NCBI RefSeq assembly: GCF_002006995.1
Contig: NZ_MRUL01000001.1
Span: 558,001 to 622,000, forward strand
DNA length: 64,000 nt
Direction: 5' to 3'
Source of the DNA: Izhakiella australiensis
GTDB taxonomy: Bacteria; Pseudomonadota; Gammaproteobacteria; Enterobacterales; Enterobacteriaceae
The position numbers and the translations under genes were made by a program. This document shows, in pieces, positions 45,126 through 53,475 of this stretch. Every line of letters starts with the position of its first letter. Within the stretch, counting starts at the first letter, position 1. The notes beneath the pieces are model-generated. The model worked only from the letters and a program-made list of their open reading frames with translations. It searched no databases and was not told where the DNA came from.

Positions 45126-46015
45126 ACTATATCGCCGTTGACTGGGGCACCGCCCATTTTCGCGCGCTGAGCGTGCGCGACGGCAAGGTGGCTGCCAGCG
45201 TGGAGGATCATTGCGGTGTCGGACGCTGCGAACGCGCGGCGCTGCCGGCGATCCTGCGCCAGCAATTGCAGCGGCTGGAGCATGGCTGGGACCCGCAGCT
45301 GCCGGTGATGCTGTGCGGCATGGTGGGCAGCAATATCGGCATTGCCGATGCCGGCTACCTGGCGCTGCCGCTCGATTTTAGCGAGTTGCTGACCCGGGGG
45401 CAGGCGCTGCCGGGGATACTGAGCAATCCGCTGACGCTGCGGCCGGGAATTTGCGATCGGCGAGTGAATGAAATCTGTCGCGGTGAAGAGATGCAGCTGG
45501 CGGGCGGCCTGACGCTGAGCGACGCGCAGGTCTTCGCGGTTGTGGGTAATCACAGTAAATGGATGCGTGTTGATCGCCCGCGCCAGCGGGTAGCAAGTCT
45601 TACCACCCTGATGACCGGCGAGCTTTATCAGCTGGCGCTAAATCATTCGGTGGTGGGAAAAGGATTGCCGCCGCAAACGGCCTCGCCGGCAGCGTTCCTT
45701 GCCGGCGTGGAAGTTGCGCAGGATGTTTACCGGGGAAGCACTACCCTGATTAGCGAGCTGTTCCGCTGTCGCGGTCGCTATGTTCTCGGCGTTCTCGACC
45801 CGGCTTCGGCATCGTCCTGGCTGTCCGGCCTGCTGATGGGACACGAAGTGCTGAGCGGACATCCGCAAACGGAAAGCGTGTGCTTCAGCGGTAGCGCTAC
45901 GCTGCTGCCGCTTTATCGCCAGGTATGTGAGGCGCTGGATCTCCCCTGTACCACCCTTGAGGCCGAGAGCGCGCTGCTTGCCGGGCTGAACGCGGTGTTT
46001 GCCGAACAGGTTTAA
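45122..46015 (+). CDS. dgoK: 2-Dehydro-3-deoxygalactonokinase-like kinase (DgoK family)
   Basis: 297-residue kinase of the DgoK family, which phosphorylates 2-keto-3-deoxygalactonate. The start is MNYIAVDWGTAHFRA, the ATP-binding phosphate-1 loop of this family. It also has CGMVGSNIG near residues 65-73, and VFAVVGNHSKWM and GVLDPASASSWLSGLL further on. The gene overlaps the lyase by four bases (ATGA). If the lyase acts on phosphorylated 2-keto-3-deoxy acid, the order dehydratase-kinase-lyase gives pyruvate and a triose phosphate. The galactonate stereochemistry is not proven. Confidence 0.83.
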   Translation: MNYIAVDWGTAHFRALSVRDGKVAASVEDHCGVGRCERAALPAILRQQLQRLEHGWDPQLPVMLCGMVGSNIGIADAGYLALPLDFSELLTRGQALPGILSNPLTLRPGICDRRVNEICRGEEMQLAGGLTLSDAQVFAVVGNHSKWMRVDRPRQRVASLTTLMTGELYQLALNHSVVGKGLPPQTASPAAFLAGVEVAQDVYRGSTTLISELFRCRGRYVLGVLDPASASSWLSGLLMGHEVLSGHPQTESVCFSGSATLLPLYRQVCEALDLPCTTLEAESALLAGLNAVFAEQV

Positions 46016-46032
46016 TGCGTGCGGCGGGGCGG

Positions 46033-46722
46033 TTAAATCGTCGGAAAAGATTCGCCGCTGATTCTTTTGGCCGCAGAAATGAGAAAGCGGCGCAGGCTGT
46101 CGATGTCCAGCCGGTCGCCGCTGATATTGGACAGCGCAATGGCGGCCTGCATACCCGGAATATTGCAGGCCAGACGATAATCCGTCGCGCTCCAGGCTTT
46201 GCCAAATACCTGGTGACGGCGCGCTTCTTCAATATCCTTCTGCAACAGGCGGTAATCGTGAATGCCGATGCGGGCGACGATCTCTTCATCGCTCATGGCG
46301 GAAAGCAGCTTGATGCCGATAACCGAATCGTGAATGGGAAACGATTCATAATTGCCAATGGCGCGGGCGATGCTTTTCCCGCCGCGCGTATGGATTAAAT
46401 ACACCACGTTGCTGCCGCTTAGCACGCCAATCACGATCGATATCGAATGGCTGCCGGTCTCTTCCAGCATATCGATAATGGCATTGTAAAACGCTGAGTT
46501 ATGGATAGCGCTGGCTGACAGACGATGCAGGCCGATGCCAAGGCGGTATTTACGCTTAGCATCCTGCTGTACCATCTCCAGCGCCAGCAGGGTTTGCATC
46601 AGTCGGGTCACTTTGGCCGAATCGAGCCCCAGCTCGCGGCCCATCTCACGAATGCCGTAAGGACGATCGCCGTTAGCCAGCAGGTTGAGACAGCGAAAGG
46701 CGTCGTACAGCGTTTTATTCAT
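46033..46722 (-). CDS. IclR-family regulator
   Basis: 229-residue IclR-type protein, slightly short. N-terminal winged helix at about 7-68 (GIREMGRELGLDSAKVTRLMQ), then a compact effector domain. The usual GxGKAxLA-like loop is replaced by HDSVIGIKLLSAM. It converges on the kinase gene and overlaps the nucleoside hydrolase start region by four bases (46719-46722), so it is co-transcribed with that enzyme. It probably regulates the sugar-acid operon through the palindrome at 41578. Confidence 0.82.
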   Translation of the reverse strand: MNKTLYDAFRCLNLLANGDRPYGIREMGRELGLDSAKVTRLMQTLLALEMVQQDAKRKYRLGIGLHRLSASAIHNSAFYNAIIDMLEETGSHSISIVIGVLSGSNVVYLIHTRGGKSIARAIGNYESFPIHDSVIGIKLLSAMSDEEIVARIGIHDYRLLQKDIEEARRHQVFGKAWSATDYRLACNIPGMQAAIALSNISGDRLDIDSLRRFLISAAKRISGESFPTI

Positions 46723-47672
46723 GGCGCAATGGGGACCTCGCCAATGTGCTGCAGCGCGTCGGTTACCATGCGCCAGAAATAGTCCTTGTCCAGCTCAACC
46801 GCCACCCGGGTGTGGCAGTCCGGCGGCGCCGGGCGGCGAAAGTCTGTCACGGTCATGCCGGTGGTCAGCGTGCCGCGCAGCTCGATGTCGACCGGAACGG
46901 TTTTTACCGTCATGACGGCCGGGTCGATGACCCAGGCAACGGCGCAGGGATCGTGAACCGGCGGAAAGTCAAAGCCCTGCGCCTGCTTATAGGTTTTGCC
47001 AAAAAATGCCAGCAGATCCAGCACGAAGCGCGCCGGTCCGGTGCCGATAGCGCTGATTTTTTCGATAACCTCCGGGGTGGCCAACGCCTGGTGCGTCAGA
47101 TCGAGGCCGACCATCAGCAGCGGCCAGCGCTCGTTAAACACGATATGCGCCGCTTCCGGATCGATAATAATGTTGAACTCGGCCACTGCGCTCCAGTTGC
47201 CGGTGTGATAGCCGCCGCCCATCAGCACCACCTCTTTCACCCGCTCAACGATACGCGGCTCCCGGCGCGCCGCCATGGCAATGTTAGTCAGGCCAGCGGT
47301 GGGCACCAGGGTGATGGTGTGCGGTGGATGCGACATAATGAGTTCGATAATCAGATCAACGGCGTGACGCGGGTCCAGTTCGATGTTTGGCTCCGGCAGC
47401 GTCGGGCCGTCCAGCCCCGAATCGCCGTGTATCTCCGGCGCCACCTCAATTTTTCTCACCAGCGGCCGGTCACAGCCGGCGGCAAAGGGGACGCCGGTAA
47501 TGTTGGCGATGCGCGCGACTGCCAGCGCGTTGCGGGTAACCTTTTCCAGCGTCTGATTGCCGACGACGGTGGTGACCGCCAGCAGCTCAATCTGCGGGTT
47601 ACCGTGAGCCAGTAGCAGGGCGATCGCGTCATCGTGACCCGGATCGCAGTCCAAAATAATTTTCTTGCTCAT
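46719..47672 (-). CDS. Nucleoside hydrolase (RihA/RihB-like)
   Basis: 317-residue IunH-family hydrolase that splits ribonucleosides into base and ribose. The aspartate cluster at the N-terminus (LDCDPGHDDA, Asp8, Asp10, Asp14, Asp15) binds calcium and ribose; VLMGGGYHTGNWSAVAEFN and the PVHDPCAVAW histidine region complete the site. Preference for purine or pyrimidine is not readable. It is first in a two-gene unit with the IclR gene (ATGA). This ties nucleoside breakdown to control of the sugar-acid cluster or is a chance linkage. Confidence 0.88.
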   Translation of the reverse strand: MSKKIILDCDPGHDDAIALLLAHGNPQIELLAVTTVVGNQTLEKVTRNALAVARIANITGVPFAAGCDRPLVRKIEVAPEIHGDSGLDGPTLPEPNIELDPRHAVDLIIELIMSHPPHTITLVPTAGLTNIAMAARREPRIVERVKEVVLMGGGYHTGNWSAVAEFNIIIDPEAAHIVFNERWPLLMVGLDLTHQALATPEVIEKISAIGTGPARFVLDLLAFFGKTYKQAQGFDFPPVHDPCAVAWVIDPAVMTVKTVPVDIELRGTLTTGMTVTDFRRPAPPDCHTRVAVELDKDYFWRMVTDALQHIGEVPIAP

Positions 47673-47730
47673 GCAGTCGCTCTCCCTGAGTTTGCGTTGG
47701 CACAGCCGCTAGTGTAATCAGCTGCCGGTG

Positions 47731-47758
47731 AAAAAAATAGCGCTGCGGCCACGCTATT
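47731..47758 (-). terminator. Terminator of the AraC gene at 47771
   Basis: On the minus strand a 7-bp stem AATAGCG/CGCTATT (47736-47742 with 47752-47758) is followed by a T-run (47731-47737). It closes the AraC gene about 12 bases downstream of its stop. Confidence 0.7.
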
Positions 47759-47770
47759 GAGCGGCCTGAC

Positions 47771-48670
47771 TCAGATAAGGTTTTCCGGGATTAGCCCGAT
47801 CCCTGCCCGCAGCCCGGCGGCATCTTTTTTCGGCGACTTACCATAAAGACGGGCATATTCGCGGCTGAACTGAGAAGGGCTCTCATAGCCGACGGCGAAC
47901 GCCGCCTGAATCGCATCCTGGTTATTGAGTAACAGGCGTCTGGCGGCCTGCAGACGCAGCGTTTTCTGATATTGCAGCGGGCTGGTGCCGGTCGCAAGAC
48001 GAAAGTGGCGGTTAAACGATGGTAGGCTCATACCGGCGATATTGGCCAGCTCCTGTGCCGCGATCCGTTGGTCGAAGTGGATGCGCAGCCAGTGCAGCGC
48101 GCTGCCGATCTGCATCAGACGACCTTCACGCGCGGCGATTTGGCGTAGTAAAGGACCGTGGGGGCTTTGAATCAGGCGATAGACCAGTTCGCGTTCGCGC
48201 AGCGCCGCCAGAAAGGGGATATCGTCGGGCGTATCCAGCAGCGCCAGCAGGCTATTCCATGAATGCAGCAGCGGCTCTGAAACGGCGGCCAGGTGGTAGC
48301 CCGGATTGATCCTGGCGGCGCGTTGAGCAGGCAACTCTGCCAGTACCGAGGTAAACAGAGCGTGGTCGAATTTCAGGCTGGTGGCAATATAGGGCCCGCT
48401 GCTTTTATTTTCATATTGGATGCGCGTGGTCGGTAAATCAATCAGCGAAACAAAACAGCTGCCGGCGCGGTAATCCAGCAGCTGGTTGCCGACCAGCATC
48501 TGCTTACTGCCCTGTAGCACCAGGCAGGCGCCGGAACCGCAGCCGGTCATCACCGGCGCTTTTTCCGCTCTGATCACCCCGATGCCCAGCCGGGGAATTG
48601 CCGTCTCCTTGCGACCGTCAGCGGCATGTCGTATTACCCGCTGCGCCATTTCATCAATCAGCTGCTGCAA
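47771..48670 (-). CDS. AraC-family regulator (YqhC-like)
   Basis: 299-residue regulator with an AraC_N-type sensor (about 25-185, including GSGACLVLQGSKQMLVG) and two C-terminal helix-turn-helix motifs (about 200-290; FAVGYESPSQFSREYARLYG is the second). In this subgroup the regulator commonly controls an adjacent oxidoreductase. It is divergent from the SDR gene at 48813 with about 140 bases between. A glyoxal/aldehyde-type inducer is plausible but not shown. Confidence 0.88.
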   Translation of the reverse strand: MQQLIDEMAQRVIRHAADGRKETAIPRLGIGVIRAEKAPVMTGCGSGACLVLQGSKQMLVGNQLLDYRAGSCFVSLIDLPTTRIQYENKSSGPYIATSLKFDHALFTSVLAELPAQRAARINPGYHLAAVSEPLLHSWNSLLALLDTPDDIPFLAALRERELVYRLIQSPHGPLLRQIAAREGRLMQIGSALHWLRIHFDQRIAAQELANIAGMSLPSFNRHFRLATGTSPLQYQKTLRLQAARRLLLNNQDAIQAAFAVGYESPSQFSREYARLYGKSPKKDAAGLRAGIGLIPENLI

Positions 48671-48812
48671 CCTTCACCTCCAACGGCTAAGTCATCACAG
48701 TTAATTATAAATGATTGCTTCAGGCAATAAATAAAGGGTTAAGGGCCAGAATCAAGCCGGGGTGCTGTTTATATTAGGCAATGAAAATCTCTTCCGACAG
48801 CAAAGGTTTACT

Positions 48813-49775
48813 ATGAGCAAAACATTTAGCAGCACTTCAACCGCCGATGAGGTTCTGGAAAATCTTGACCTGCGCGGCAAGCGTTACCTGATAACCGGCG
48901 TCTCTTCCGGTATGGGCATTGAAACCGCGCGCGCGCTGGTGGCTCGCGGCGCGCAGGTGATTGGTACGGCGCGCGATATTAATAAAGCGGAGCAAGCCTG
49001 CGCCGGGGTACGCGCCGCCGTCGGGGAAAATGGCGGCGGCTTGCAGATTATTACGCTCGACCTGGCCGATCTCGCCAGCGTGCGCCATGCGGCGGATGCG
49101 CTGATTGCCAGGGCGATGACCTTTGATGCCATCATCGCTAATGCCGGCGTGATGGCGCTGCCCTTCAGCCAGACTAAAGACGGTTTTGAAACCCAGTTCG
49201 CCACCAATCATCTCGGCCACTTTCTGCTGGTGAACCGCCTGGCCTCACAGCTACGCGATAAGGGCAGGCTGGTAACGGTATCCTCTAACGGGCACCGCTG
49301 GGCGGATGTGAATATTGACGATCCCAACTTCGCCAACCGTCCTTACGATCCCTGGATTAGCTATGGCGGCGCCAAAACCGCAGTTATCTTGTTTGCCGTT
49401 GAATTTGACCGACGTCACCGGGCGCGCGGCATTCGGGCAACCTCGCTGATGCCCGGCGTTGCCAATACCGGCCTTGCCAGTCACCTGTCGCCGGATGAGC
49501 TTAGCGCTCTTGGCAAGCGTATCGCCGCCGAGCTTGGCAGCGCCGGTCAGAGCTTTGCCTTTAAAACGCTTGCTCAGGTGGCGGCCACCACGGTGTGGGC
49601 GACCGCAGTGGCCGCCGACGATGAGATTGGCGGAAGATACTGCCAGGATTGCCAGCAGGCGCCGGTCGATAACGCGCCAGGCATTCGCTTTGGCGTGATG
49701 TCGCACGCGCTTGATCCCGCGCGCGCGCGTCAGCTGTGGGCGAAAAGCGAAGCGCTGGTGGGGGAGTCGTTCTGA
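48813..49775 (+). CDS. Short-chain dehydrogenase/reductase (retinol dehydrogenase-like)
   Basis: 320-residue SDR with the cofactor motif TGVSSGMG at 28-35, NAG near 108 (IIANAGVM), and a catalytic serine in VTVSSNGH. The usual YxxxK reads YGGAK with tyrosine near 187. The long form with an HLGHFLLVN segment is that of WWOX/retinol-dehydrogenase-like SDRs. I chose the ATG at 48813, after AAAGG; a longer reading lies in the leader. Probably under control of the divergent AraC protein. Confidence 0.84.
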   Translation: MSKTFSSTSTADEVLENLDLRGKRYLITGVSSGMGIETARALVARGAQVIGTARDINKAEQACAGVRAAVGENGGGLQIITLDLADLASVRHAADALIARAMTFDAIIANAGVMALPFSQTKDGFETQFATNHLGHFLLVNRLASQLRDKGRLVTVSSNGHRWADVNIDDPNFANRPYDPWISYGGAKTAVILFAVEFDRRHRARGIRATSLMPGVANTGLASHLSPDELSALGKRIAAELGSAGQSFAFKTLAQVAATTVWATAVAADDEIGGRYCQDCQQAPVDNAPGIRFGVMSHALDPARARQLWAKSEALVGESF

Positions 49776-49827
49776 ATTCCAGGCGATTTCACGCCAGCGC
49801 TGCTAAGCGCGTTCGCGATGCGGCGCG

Positions 49828-51114
49828 CTAATGATGATTATCGGCCTGCGGGTCAAAGGCGCCGAGGCTTTCGCGCTGCTTGCCGCTGGCGAAGAAGGCG
49901 ACCGCCAGCGCCCCGAGCAGCGCGACGGCGCCTGAAATCAGGAAGGCGCTCTGGAAAGTGCCGGTAGCTTTGACCAGAAAGCCGGTAAGCGAGGGGGCGA
50001 TAATACCGGCGGTATTCGCCACCAGGTGCATGAAGCCCCCGACGCCGCCCAGGCGTCCCGGCTCGACGGTTTCAGAAATAATGCCCCAGTAGGTGCTGAG
50101 CGTCAGATTGGTAAAAAACGCCGCGCCCGACATCAGCGCAATCGCCATGGCGATGCTATAAGCCTGCCCGGCCAGCGCTACGCAACAGGCGGAAATGAGC
50201 ATACTGGCAATAATGACGATCTTATGGGCCAGGATGCCCCGCTTTAATTTGCGGTACAACGCATCGCACGCAATGCCGCCCAGCATGACGCCCGCCGCGC
50301 CAAATACCCAGGGGACGATATTGGCCCAGCTCATATTCGCCAGGCTCATATGTCTTTCCATCATCAGATAGCTTGGGAACCATGACAGAAAGAAGTAGAG
50401 GATGTAGGCGTAAGCAAAAAAGGCAAAGGAGGTGGCCAACACCGTTGGCCGACGCAGGTAGTGGCCGAGCGAATAGCCGGCCGGAACGGGCGTATTTGGC
50501 TCGGCCGCCAGATTCTCCTCCGGCGGCTGATGGGCTAACAAAGGGTGCTGCCGCGGCGAGTCCGCGGCGCTGAAGTGCCAGACTATCAGCCATACAAGAC
50601 CGAGTGCGCCGATAATGATAAACGGTACGCGCCAGCCCCAGGCCACGGCAATCAATCCGACCAGCGGCCCGGCAATCGCCCCGCCGACCTGCTGACCAGC
50701 ATTAGCCAAGCCGATCGCCGACGTGCGCTTCTGAGGGGTAAACCATGCAAAGATAATTTTATTGGTACAGGTGGCGTACGGGCCTTCTCCCATACCGAAC
50801 ACCACGCGCACCACTAACAGCGAAAGGATGCCCGCCACGCCAGCGGTCAGGGTACAGAACAGCGACCAGACCAGCATCGCCGCCAGCAGGACTTTTTTCG
50901 GCCCGAAGCGGTCCGACATCTGGCCGCCAACGAAGCAAAACAGCGAATAGCCGACGAAAAAGCTGCTGAAAACGATGCCCAGCTCCGCCGGATCGAGATG
51001 TAAGTCTTTGGTCAGTAAGGGCGCCGCAACTGACAGCGCCGCCCGGTCCAGATAGCTGATGACTCCAGCCATAAACAGCATAAAAACCATGGTCCAACGT
51101 AAACGTTTGAGCAT
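49828..51114 (-). CDS. MFS transporter, anion:cation symporter type
   Basis: 428-residue ACS-type transporter with twelve predicted helices: SYLDRAALSVAAPLL in helix 1, GQMSDRFGPKK between helices 2 and 3, and MGEGPYATCTNKIIFAWF in helix 4. Members carry sugar acids, phthalate or other anions. It is last in the FAD oxidoreductase-crotonase-CoA transferase gene series, after a gap of 110 bases, and so likely imports the acid activated by the CoA transferase. Confidence 0.87.
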   Translation of the reverse strand: MLKRLRWTMVFMLFMAGVISYLDRAALSVAAPLLTKDLHLDPAELGIVFSSFFVGYSLFCFVGGQMSDRFGPKKVLLAAMLVWSLFCTLTAGVAGILSLLVVRVVFGMGEGPYATCTNKIIFAWFTPQKRTSAIGLANAGQQVGGAIAGPLVGLIAVAWGWRVPFIIIGALGLVWLIVWHFSAADSPRQHPLLAHQPPEENLAAEPNTPVPAGYSLGHYLRRPTVLATSFAFFAYAYILYFFLSWFPSYLMMERHMSLANMSWANIVPWVFGAAGVMLGGIACDALYRKLKRGILAHKIVIIASMLISACCVALAGQAYSIAMAIALMSGAAFFTNLTLSTYWGIISETVEPGRLGGVGGFMHLVANTAGIIAPSLTGFLVKATGTFQSAFLISGAVALLGALAVAFFASGKQRESLGAFDPQADNHH

Positions 51115-51224
51115 GACGTTACCCTCTGGCCTGTGGCCATGTTTTTGTGGTTAACCGCCGGTGGGCAACAGCTGCCGCGGCGGTCGCTAGCGGTAAGATG
51201 AAGAGGTCCGGACAATGTGCGGCG

Positions 51225-52721
51225 CTATGGGATAAACAGCGCCGGGTCCATTAATGGCAACGGTTGCAGAATATGCGCCGGCGGAAACGCCATTAAATCG
51301 AGTACCGCGCGCTCGGTGATAATCAGCGCGCTTTGCTGGCGGGCGACGCCTTCGCTAACCCGATAGGTAATACTTTGGGCCTGATGGACAAACTTACAGA
51401 CTTTGCCCTCCTGTTCGATCTGCATTTGCCCATCGTGATAAGACACCTGCAGGCCGGCGGTGGTGAAGGTGCCGGTAAAAACCAGCCGTCGGGCGTTGGC
51501 GGCAATATCCGTAAAGCCGCCGGCACCGGGATTGGCCCGGCCAAACTTGCTGACGTTAACGTGGCCGGCGGCATCATATTCGGCGAACGCCAGCGCGGCG
51601 AAGCGGCACAGACCACCGTCAATAACGTCGAACTGCATCAGGCCGTCGATTAGCGCATCGGGATGGCGATTAGCAGAAAACTGCCAGCCGTTCATCACGA
51701 TGCCGCCATATGAACCGTGTTCGGTGGTAAACCAGTAATCATCATAGGCATTATCGGGGGTGATGGTGCCCTGTTCGACCATCACCAGCGGGATGTCGGC
51801 TGCAGCGCCAAAACCGAAGATAGACAGCTCTTGCCGCCGTACCTCGCAGGCGGCGCGACGGGCGATCACCTTATCCGGTCCGAACGGAATGTCAGGCAGC
51901 CGGGTGAACTGCTCCGCAGGCTGCAGGTAAGCGGGATCGCTACTGACGTCGCTTCCCATCAGCATCTCTTCATCCACCACCAACTGGTCGACAAAAATGC
52001 CGGGGAATCGCACTGCCGTGGCTGCGCGTTCGCCGCGTTTTACCAGCCGTTTTACCTGGGCGATAACCCTGCCGCCGCAGGCTTTGGCCGCTAACGCCAG
52101 CGCCATGCCGGAAGAGAGCAGCGGTTCCTCTTCAAAAGAGAGGTTGCCGAACTCATCGGCGCTGGTGGCGCGAATGATCGCCACATCGATATTCCAGGTG
52201 GGATAGTAAAGCAGCTCTTCGCCGTCCAGCCGGATTTTCTTAATCAGATCCTGCTCGCAAATAGCGGTGAACTTCCCGCCGCCCAGATCGGGGTCAACAT
52301 AGGTTCCAAGGCCGACGCGGGAAATGTAGCCCGGTGATTTACGCGCCACTTCGCGCAACCACTGCATGGAGGCGCCGATCGGCCATGAATAGGCTTCAAC
52401 CTTATTTTGCTGAATCAGCTGCATCAGAGCTGGGCGCTGCCCGGTGGTCGGGTCGACCGGATTAATGTAGGAGCCGGACACGATGCGTTTCATCAGCCCC
52501 TCCTGCGCAACGTGGTCCATGCCCTTGATGCCGACGGCGTCGCCGGTACCGCAGGGGAAATAAAACGTCAGTCCGCGCGGCGACCCGCTATCCCGGAAGC
52601 GCTGGCCGAGAGCCTGCAGAGTTTTATCCGGCACGATCCAGCCGATAACGCCCGACGCGGCGACCGTCTGACCATCTTCAATGGTGGCTGCCGCCTGTTC
52701 TGCTGTAACTATTTTATTCAT
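51225..52721 (-). CDS. Family I acyl-CoA transferase (YdiF/propionate CoA-transferase type)
   Basis: 498-residue fused alpha/beta CoA transferase. The N-terminal domain carries GQTVAASGVIG and the oxyanion-side FYFPCGTGDAVGIKG; the second domain has the catalytic-glutamate region MVEQGTITPDNAYDDYW. It should move CoA from acetyl-CoA or another acyl-CoA to the imported acid. It overlaps the crotonase-like gene by four bases (52718-52721). This is the activating step of the module. The acid is unknown. Confidence 0.85.
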   Translation of the reverse strand: MNKIVTAEQAAATIEDGQTVAASGVIGWIVPDKTLQALGQRFRDSGSPRGLTFYFPCGTGDAVGIKGMDHVAQEGLMKRIVSGSYINPVDPTTGQRPALMQLIQQNKVEAYSWPIGASMQWLREVARKSPGYISRVGLGTYVDPDLGGGKFTAICEQDLIKKIRLDGEELLYYPTWNIDVAIIRATSADEFGNLSFEEEPLLSSGMALALAAKACGGRVIAQVKRLVKRGERAATAVRFPGIFVDQLVVDEEMLMGSDVSSDPAYLQPAEQFTRLPDIPFGPDKVIARRAACEVRRQELSIFGFGAAADIPLVMVEQGTITPDNAYDDYWFTTEHGSYGGIVMNGWQFSANRHPDALIDGLMQFDVIDGGLCRFAALAFAEYDAAGHVNVSKFGRANPGAGGFTDIAANARRLVFTGTFTTAGLQVSYHDGQMQIEQEGKVCKFVHQAQSITYRVSEGVARQQSALIITERAVLDLMAFPPAHILQPLPLMDPALFIP

Positions 52722-53461
52722 TTTGCTGCTCCAAACCGGGCCAGTACCGACCGGGCCTGCTCTCCCCGACAGTCTTCGGCAAAATAGCGCGATGCCAGGC
52801 GGTCAAGGTATTCGGCGTCGGCGTTGAGAAAAGGCGCAAAGAAACGTTTGCAGGAGGCGACAGACTCCGCGGGTAGGGCGGCGAACTTCTCCGCCAGCGC
52901 CATGGCGTGTTCTGCGGCCTTGCCCGGCGGGCAGGTTACGTCCGCGAGGCCGAGACTGGCTGCCCGCTCGCCGTCAATCGGCTCAAGACCCCAGCACAGC
53001 CAGCGGGCGCGCTGGGCGCCGAGGCGCCCGATCAGTACCCGCAGTCCCCAGGGCGGCAGCCAGCCGTTGGCGACTTCGGGCAGATGCCAGCGAGCGTCAC
53101 CGGCGCTGACCACCAGATCGCAGGCGGCGGCCAGCACCAGGCCGCCGCCGAGTGCGTAGCCTTCAACGGCGGCGATAATCGGCTTATCAATGCTGGCAAA
53201 GCGACGAGCCACCGTCGCCGTGTCGGCTTCGTGGCGGCACATCTCTTCGATGGACAGGCCGCCCAGCTCTTTGAGATCGCTGCCAGCGCAGAATGCCGGC
53301 GGTGCGGCGGCCAGCACGATGGCGCGCACCGCGGCATCCCGTTCGGCGTCATCGAGCGCGGCCAGCAGCAATGCCATGGTTTCGCTGCCGAGCGCGTTGC
53401 GGCGCTGTGGGCGATCCAGCGTCAGCTGGCGTACGGCGCCGTGCGTTTCGCTAATTAACAT
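52718..53461 (-). CDS. Enoyl-CoA hydratase/isomerase (crotonase) family protein
   Basis: 247-residue crotonase. CoA-binding and oxyanion elements are AGSDLKELGGL (near 56-66) and GYALGGGLVLAAACDLVV (near 101). Of the two catalytic glutamates of true hydratases, the first is replaced (Gly-Gly-Gly-Leu-Val-Leu), while the second is present in HLPEVANG. So isomerase, hydrolase or another crotonase reaction is as likely as hydration. It is coupled to the CoA transferase gene and lies 14 bases from the FAD gene. Confidence 0.83.
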   Translation of the reverse strand: MLISETHGAVRQLTLDRPQRRNALGSETMALLLAALDDAERDAAVRAIVLAAAPPAFCAGSDLKELGGLSIEEMCRHEADTATVARRFASIDKPIIAAVEGYALGGGLVLAAACDLVVSAGDARWHLPEVANGWLPPWGLRVLIGRLGAQRARWLCWGLEPIDGERAASLGLADVTCPPGKAAEHAMALAEKFAALPAESVASCKRFFAPFLNADAEYLDRLASRYFAEDCRGEQARSVLARFGAAK

Positions 53462-53475
53462 AATGTGACTCCTGA

